From the NCBI RefSeq assembly GCF_008711325.1, contig NZ_VXDB01000013.1:1-64000 (forward strand): DNA of 64,000 nt. The letters are read 5' to 3'. The stretch is from Roseibium sediminis (lineage in GTDB: Bacteria > Pseudomonadota > Alphaproteobacteria > Rhizobiales > Stappiaceae). Positions 60,015 through 64,000 of this stretch are shown here, in pieces; the first letter of the stretch is position 1, and every line of letters starts with the position of its first letter. A program made the position numbers and the translations under genes. The notes beneath the pieces were generated by a model, which was given only the letters and a program-made list of their open reading frames with translations, was not told the DNA's origin and searched no databases.

Positions 60015-60989
60015 CTAACCGCCGGTGAGGTCCATAACCTGCATGATTGCAGGAGCCATGATGATCACGAACAGTACCGGCAAGAAGAATACAATCATCG
60101 GCACGGTCAGTTTTGGGGGCAGAGAGGCAGCCTTCTTTTCGGCTTCCTGCATGCGGGCCTCACGATTGTCATCAGCCATGGCACGCAGTGCCTTTGCAAC
60201 GGGTGTACCGTAGCGTTCAGCCTGAATGAGCGCCATCACGACGTTCTTGACGTTCTCCATGCCAGTTCGTCTGGCAAGGTTTTCATAAGCCGCGCGTCGT
60301 TCCTGAAGGTAGGAAAGTTCAGCCGTGGTCAGCGTCAATTCCTCGGCAAGGTCACCTGACTGGACACCGATTTCATCGGCGACCCGCTGCATGGCCACCT
60401 CGACCGACATACCCGCTTCCACGCAGATGAGCATGAGATCGAGCGCATCCGGCCAGGCGCGACCGATAGATTTTTGACGCTTGGTGATTGTGTTCTTCAG
60501 ATAGATGTTGGGCACATAGTACCCGATGGCTCCGAACACGGCAGCAATCAGAAGTGCCAATCCAAACGGCTGCTTGATGATCACCGCAGAATAGAACAAC
60601 GCGGCAACAAACAGTGCAGGCGGCGCGAATACGCGTGCAAGGGCATATTTGTAGATTGGGCCCGGACCCCGAAAGCCTGCCTGGGCAAGGCGTGTCTTCA
60701 CACTTGCATCATTGATCGTGGCTTGAAGGTTAAACCGGTCCGTCAGCTCCTTCATGCGAGCTGTAGGCTGTGTGCCACGCAGGTTCTTGCGCGAATTCTT
60801 GCCGTCACCGGCGAGCCTTGCCCGTTCACGCTGACGAATGCGGTCACGCTCAAGTGCCACATTCTTCATGCGATCTTTCAAGCCGTCGCGCTCAAACAAG
60901 GGCGTAACCACTACATAGAGCGTTGCGGTCACCGAAATCATGACGACAAACGAAGCTATGATCTGAACGAAATCCAAGCCAGCAAACAT
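60015..60989 (-). CDS. tadC: Tad pilus inner-membrane protein TadC
   Basis: A 324-residue type II secretion F-domain membrane protein. The ATG at 60989 (MFAGLDF) is chosen over a longer frame. Helix 1 is 'IIASFVVMISVTATLYVVV', and the F-domain is 'WPDALDLMLICVEAGMSVEV' then 'ERRAAYENLARRTGMENVKN' near residues 185-240. The terminal helix is 'VPMIVFFLPVLFVIIMAPAI'. With TadB it forms the membrane platform. Confidence 0.9.
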   Translation of the reverse strand: MFAGLDFVQIIASFVVMISVTATLYVVVTPLFERDGLKDRMKNVALERDRIRQRERARLAGDGKNSRKNLRGTQPTARMKELTDRFNLQATINDASVKTRLAQAGFRGPGPIYKYALARVFAPPALFVAALFYSAVIIKQPFGLALLIAAVFGAIGYYVPNIYLKNTITKRQKSIGRAWPDALDLMLICVEAGMSVEVAMQRVADEIGVQSGDLAEELTLTTAELSYLQERRAAYENLARRTGMENVKNVVMALIQAERYGTPVAKALRAMADDNREARMQEAEKKAASLPPKLTVPMIVFFLPVLFVIIMAPAIMQVMDLTGG

Positions 60990-61000
60990 TGTACTACTCC

Positions 61001-62023
61001 TTAGAAATCGAAGTTGATCATCTGACGCATCACAAGGACGCCGGTCAACATCCACCCAAGGGCACCCGCAAGGATCAGATTACCGTTCAGTGTGCTGAAA
61101 AGAGGCTCCATGTAGTTCGGTGCCAGCAAATGAATCGCGCCAGACACGAGAACCGGCAGCGCTCCAATGATCATCGCAGAACTCTTCGCTTCAGAGCTCA
61201 ATGCAACGATCTTGCGTTTGAGAGACTTACGACCGCGCAAAACTCGGGAGAGGTTTGCCAGGGCTTCTGACAGCGCACCACCGGAGGACTGCTGAACAGA
61301 GACCACGATCGCAAAGAAGTTTGCTTCAGGCAGCGGAACCCGCTCGGGCAGCTTCATGAAAGCTTCCCCCATCGAAATCCCGACCTTCTGGGCTTCGACG
61401 ATCTTGGCAAATTCTGTTGAGACGGGCGCCCGCGCTTCGTTTGAGACAACACGGACACAGTCCGCAAGCGGCAAACCTGCCTTCACACCGCGAACAATGA
61501 TATCGACAGCGTTGGGCAGCTCATCGAGGAAATCGTTGAAGCGACGCTTGCGCTTGGAGTTGATGTAAAAGCGCGGCAAGCCAAAGGCTCCGGAAAACCC
61601 GCCAGCCAAAGCAATAATCGCGTTTCCGGTTATGATCATCAAAAGCACTGCAGATACAAAACCGCAGCCAATGCTGATCTGCCAGAAGCGTTTCAGGCTC
61701 CAACTCAAGCCAGCCTGCTCAATCCGCAGGCGGAGTGAGGGTTTTGTTCGAAGTTCTGTTTTTTGCTGGGTCTTCTGGTCCAACTGGTCCAGCTGATCCT
61801 TCACAGTCTTTCGCCGACGGTCCGCGTCCTTGTTCACTTTTGCCAAACTTGCGCTGCCGACAGACCGTCTGGAAACGGACGACATTCGTTCGTTGCGGCG
61901 CTTGTTTGCGCTCATCGACGGCTGCAGGAAGGCGAAGAGAATACCGCCAATGCTGAAAGCGACCAGAAGCATGACTGCCACAGTGGTCATTTCGCTCGTC
62001 ATTACGGTATCAAGGTTTTCCAT
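61001..62023 (-). CDS. tadB: Tad pilus inner-membrane protein TadB
   Basis: A 340-residue paralog of TadC: a leading helix, a cytoplasmic linker ('KQMKD'-like basic stretch 'DADRRRKTVKDQLDQLDQ'), and an F-domain with 'LPNAVDIIVRGVKAGLPLAD' near residue 165 and 'QQSSGGALSEALANLSRVLR' near 240. Two C-terminal helices follow. The stop is 11 bp from tadC, and cpaF is 21 bp upstream. Confidence 0.9.
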   Translation of the reverse strand: MENLDTVMTSEMTTVAVMLLVAFSIGGILFAFLQPSMSANKRRNERMSSVSRRSVGSASLAKVNKDADRRRKTVKDQLDQLDQKTQQKTELRTKPSLRLRIEQAGLSWSLKRFWQISIGCGFVSAVLLMIITGNAIIALAGGFSGAFGLPRFYINSKRKRRFNDFLDELPNAVDIIVRGVKAGLPLADCVRVVSNEARAPVSTEFAKIVEAQKVGISMGEAFMKLPERVPLPEANFFAIVVSVQQSSGGALSEALANLSRVLRGRKSLKRKIVALSSEAKSSAMIIGALPVLVSGAIHLLAPNYMEPLFSTLNGNLILAGALGWMLTGVLVMRQMINFDF

Positions 62024-62044
62024 GGCTACTCTTTACCCAGTACA

Positions 62045-63547
62045 TCAATCGGACACGTTTGCATCGTCCAGAGCTTCTGCAAGACGCTGCTCTTCGCCGT
62101 AGTAACGCGCCTTTTCCCAGAACTTCGGCCGGCCGATACCCGTGGAACGGTGGCGACCCAGTATCTTGCCATTCGCATCTTCACCAAGCATGTCATACAG
62201 GAAGACATCTTGAGTAATGATTACGTCGCCTTCCATTCCGAGAACTTCGGTCACATGCGTGATCCGACGGGAGCCATCACGCAGGCGAGAAGCCTGAATG
62301 ACCACGTCGATCGAAGAACAGATCATCTCGCGCAAGGTCCGCGAAGGCAGCGTGAAGCCGCCCATGGTAATCATCGATTCAAGACGCGAAAGAGCCTCAC
62401 GCGGAGTGTTGGCGTGCAGCGTGCCCATTGAGCCGTCGTGGCCGGTGTTCATGGCCTGAAGCAAATCGAACGCTTCAGACCCGCGCACTTCACCAACGAT
62501 GATACGTTCGGGACGCATACGCAGACAGTTCTTGACGAGGTCGCGCATGGTGATTTCACCCTCGCCCTCGATATTAGGCGGTCTGGTTTCAAGGCGAACC
62601 ACATGCGGCTGTTGCAGCTGAAGTTCCGCCGAGTCCTCGCACGTAATGATGCGTTCATCACTTTCGATGAAGGCGGTCATACAGTTCAACAGCGTCGTCT
62701 TACCCGAACCGGTACCGCCCGAGATCAGGATGTTACAGCGACTGCGGCCGATGATCTTTAAAACTGTCGCGCCTTCTGGCGAAATGGCTCCAAAGCGCAC
62801 CAACTGATCCAGCGTAAGCTTGTCTTTCTTGAACTTACGAATTGTCAGTGCCGGCCCATCAATCGAAAGCGGCGGTGCAATCACGTTCACACGAGAACCG
62901 TCAGGAAGACGGGCGTCACAGATCGGGCTTGAATCATCGACGCGGCGTCCGACCTGGCTCACGATACGCTGACAGATGTTCATCAACTGCGCATTGTCGC
63001 GGAACTTGATCGGTGTCATCTGGGTCTTGCCCATCGTTTCGATGTAGACCGTGTGGGCACCATTGACCATGATGTCGGCAATATCGTCGCGGGCCAGCAA
63101 GGGCTCCAGCGGGCCGTAGCCGAGAACGTCGTTACAGATGTCTTCAAGCAGGTCTTCCTGCTCGGAGATCGACATAACGAGATTCTTGAGCGAAATGATG
63201 TCGTTGATGACATCGCGAATTTCGTCGCGTGCCTCATCTGCTTCCATCCGCCCGAGTTGCGACAAGTCAATCGCTTCAACGAGCGCGTTGAAGATTTGTG
63301 CCTTTGTCTCGTAGTACTCGTTCGTCTTCGCCTTTGCCGGCTTTTCAACAGTTGGCTGCGGCGGCGGAGGAGGAGGTGGTGGTGGCGCAGCTTTTTGAAC
63401 CGGCTTTGCCTGAACGGGTTCCGTAGCACGCTCCTGCTGAGCAACAGGAGCAGCAACGGGAGCCGGTTCCTCAACGGGCATTGCGGGAACCGGCCTTGGT
63501 TGACCTTGTCCTGCGTGCCCTTGTGATGTCCCGCGTCTTCCAAACAT
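62045..63547 (-). CDS. cpaF: Tad pilus assembly ATPase CpaF/TadA
   Basis: A 500-residue secretion ATPase. After a low-complexity, proline-rich N-terminus (a run of nine prolines near residue 55) comes the family domain: '[13 protein letters not shown]' near 160, Walker A '[16 protein letters not shown]' near 270, the His box, and '[20 protein letters not shown]' with the Walker B near 350. It drives pilus polymerisation and retraction. The operon continues to tadB and tadC. Confidence 0.93.
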   Translation of the reverse strand: MFGRRGTSQGHAGQGQPRPVPAMPVEEPAPVAAPVAQQERATEPVQAKPVQKAAPPPPPPPPPQPTVEKPAKAKTNEYYETKAQIFNALVEAIDLSQLGRMEADEARDEIRDVINDIISLKNLVMSISEQEDLLEDICNDVLGYGPLEPLLARDDIADIMVNGAHTVYIETMGKTQMTPIKFRDNAQLMNICQRIVSQVGRRVDDSSPICDARLPDGSRVNVIAPPLSIDGPALTIRKFKKDKLTLDQLVRFGAISPEGATVLKIIGRSRCNILISGGTGSGKTTLLNCMTAFIESDERIITCEDSAELQLQQPHVVRLETRPPNIEGEGEITMRDLVKNCLRMRPERIIVGEVRGSEAFDLLQAMNTGHDGSMGTLHANTPREALSRLESMITMGGFTLPSRTLREMICSSIDVVIQASRLRDGSRRITHVTEVLGMEGDVIITQDVFLYDMLGEDANGKILGRHRSTGIGRPKFWEKARYYGEEQRLAEALDDANVSD

Positions 63548-63589
63548 TTTGTCTGCAACCCCTGTTAGTCAGATGCTCGTTAATATCGA

Positions 63590-64000
63590 TCAGCGTCCAA
63601 GCTTTGCCATCAGGGCGCTTAGACCAGATCGCTTGTTCTTTGCCGGATTCACCTTGCCCAAAACCGTGTTGGCCAAATCCGAGAACGTATCCGAAATCGC
63701 ATGCTTGGCATCAACCTCGCAGATCATTTGACCGTTATTTGCCGCTGTTCCAAACAACTGCGGTTCAAATGGAATCTGGCAAACGAGATCCAGGCCGAGC
63801 GCATTGGCGAATTCTTCCGGCTTGATTTCCGGACGCTTGGGGACATTCACCCTATTGATGACCAGCCGAGGCGACCGATCATTCGGGCGCAGCTGCGCCA
63901 GCACATCCACCACGTTCTTTGCGTTACGCAGGTTGGCCAGATCGGGTTCTGCAACAATGACCACTTCATCGGATGTCATGAGGACATTCCGGGTCCAACC
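63590..64000 (-). CDS. cpaE: Tad pilus assembly protein CpaE (partial, N-terminus beyond the window)
   Basis: Only the C-terminal about 136 residues are visible; the open frame continues past base 64000 with 'WTRNVLMTSDEVVIVAEPDL'. 'DLANLRNAKNVVDVLAQLRP' and 'NDRSPRLVINRVNVPKR' match the ParA/MinD-like ATPase half of CpaE, which helps place the pilus. An internal ATG at 63979 is not the start. It is first of the visible tad genes, 42 bp before cpaF. Confidence 0.88.
   Translation of the reverse strand, partial: GWTRNVLMTSDEVVIVAEPDLANLRNAKNVVDVLAQLRPNDRSPRLVINRVNVPKRPEIKPEEFANALGLDLVCQIPFEPQLFGTAANNGQMICEVDAKHAISDTFSDLANTVLGKVNPAKNKRSGLSALMAKLGR

Noticed and set aside
1-64000. CRISPR arrays, rRNA genes or complete insertion sequences
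   Set aside because: I saw no regularly spaced direct repeats, no rRNA segments and no transposase genes in reading the window.

Overview
The window looks like a chromosomal segment of a marine alphaproteobacterium of the order Hyphomicrobiales, most likely a Stappiaceae-type (Roseibium/Labrenzia-like) organism. This is an inference from gene content: the core order rpmH-rnpA-yidC-engB-argB followed by dapD/dapE/truA/fmt/def/rmuC, a tad pilus locus, many TRAP transporters, and catabolism of marine organosulfonates and methylated amines. No 16S or other marker gene is present to prove it.

Left half (about 0.6-31.2 kb) is an accessory catabolic region. (1) 600-10733: a complete-looking 2,3-dihydroxypropane-1-sulfonate (DHPS)/sulfolactate module. 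It reads, from a LacI-type regulator outward on the minus strand, small membrane protein, TRAP transporter (P-Q-M), HpsN-like dehydrogenase, SDR (HpsO-like), zinc alcohol dehydrogenase (HpsP-like), sulfolactate sulfo-lyase SuyA and SuyB, and a ComC-like sulfolactate dehydrogenase. A perfect 18-bp palindrome lies between the regulator and the operon. (2) 10756-17845: an XRE-cupin regulator heading an operon in which an MttB-family (trimethylamine methyltransferase family) protein sits between two dimethylglycine dehydrogenase-like flavoproteins of identical length. Next to it is a two-gene glutamine-synthetase-like plus class III aminotransferase operon (18109-20876). (3) 21589-27984: a LysR-controlled operon of an enolase-superfamily enzyme, a DadA-like amino acid dehydrogenase and a second TRAP transporter. 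(4) 28006-31234: a thiamine-diphosphate enzyme divergent from a GntR regulator and an Asp/Glu racemase-family protein.

The boundary is a tRNA-Arg(ACG) on the minus strand (31608-31684), abutted by the frameshifted C-terminal remains of a large serine recombinase. This suggests that the tRNA was an integration site, and that some of the left-hand catabolic region may have arrived on an element that has since decayed.

Right half (31.9-64 kb) is mostly core genome: an orphan histidine kinase, a mercuric-reductase-like flavoprotein with a TVP38 membrane protein, then rpmH/rnpA/yidC behind a near-consensus promoter, engB, a GGDEF protein with a degenerate EAL domain, argB, a HAD nucleotidase, LysR and EamA genes, lysine biosynthesis (dapD, dapE), truA, fmt, def (with marC between the last two), rmuC, an NlpC/P60 peptidase, a MarR regulator and a leucyl aminopeptidase. 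The window ends in a tad/cpa pilus locus: tadD on the plus strand convergent with cpaE (cut by the window edge), cpaF, tadB and tadC. Several intrinsic terminators separate these units.
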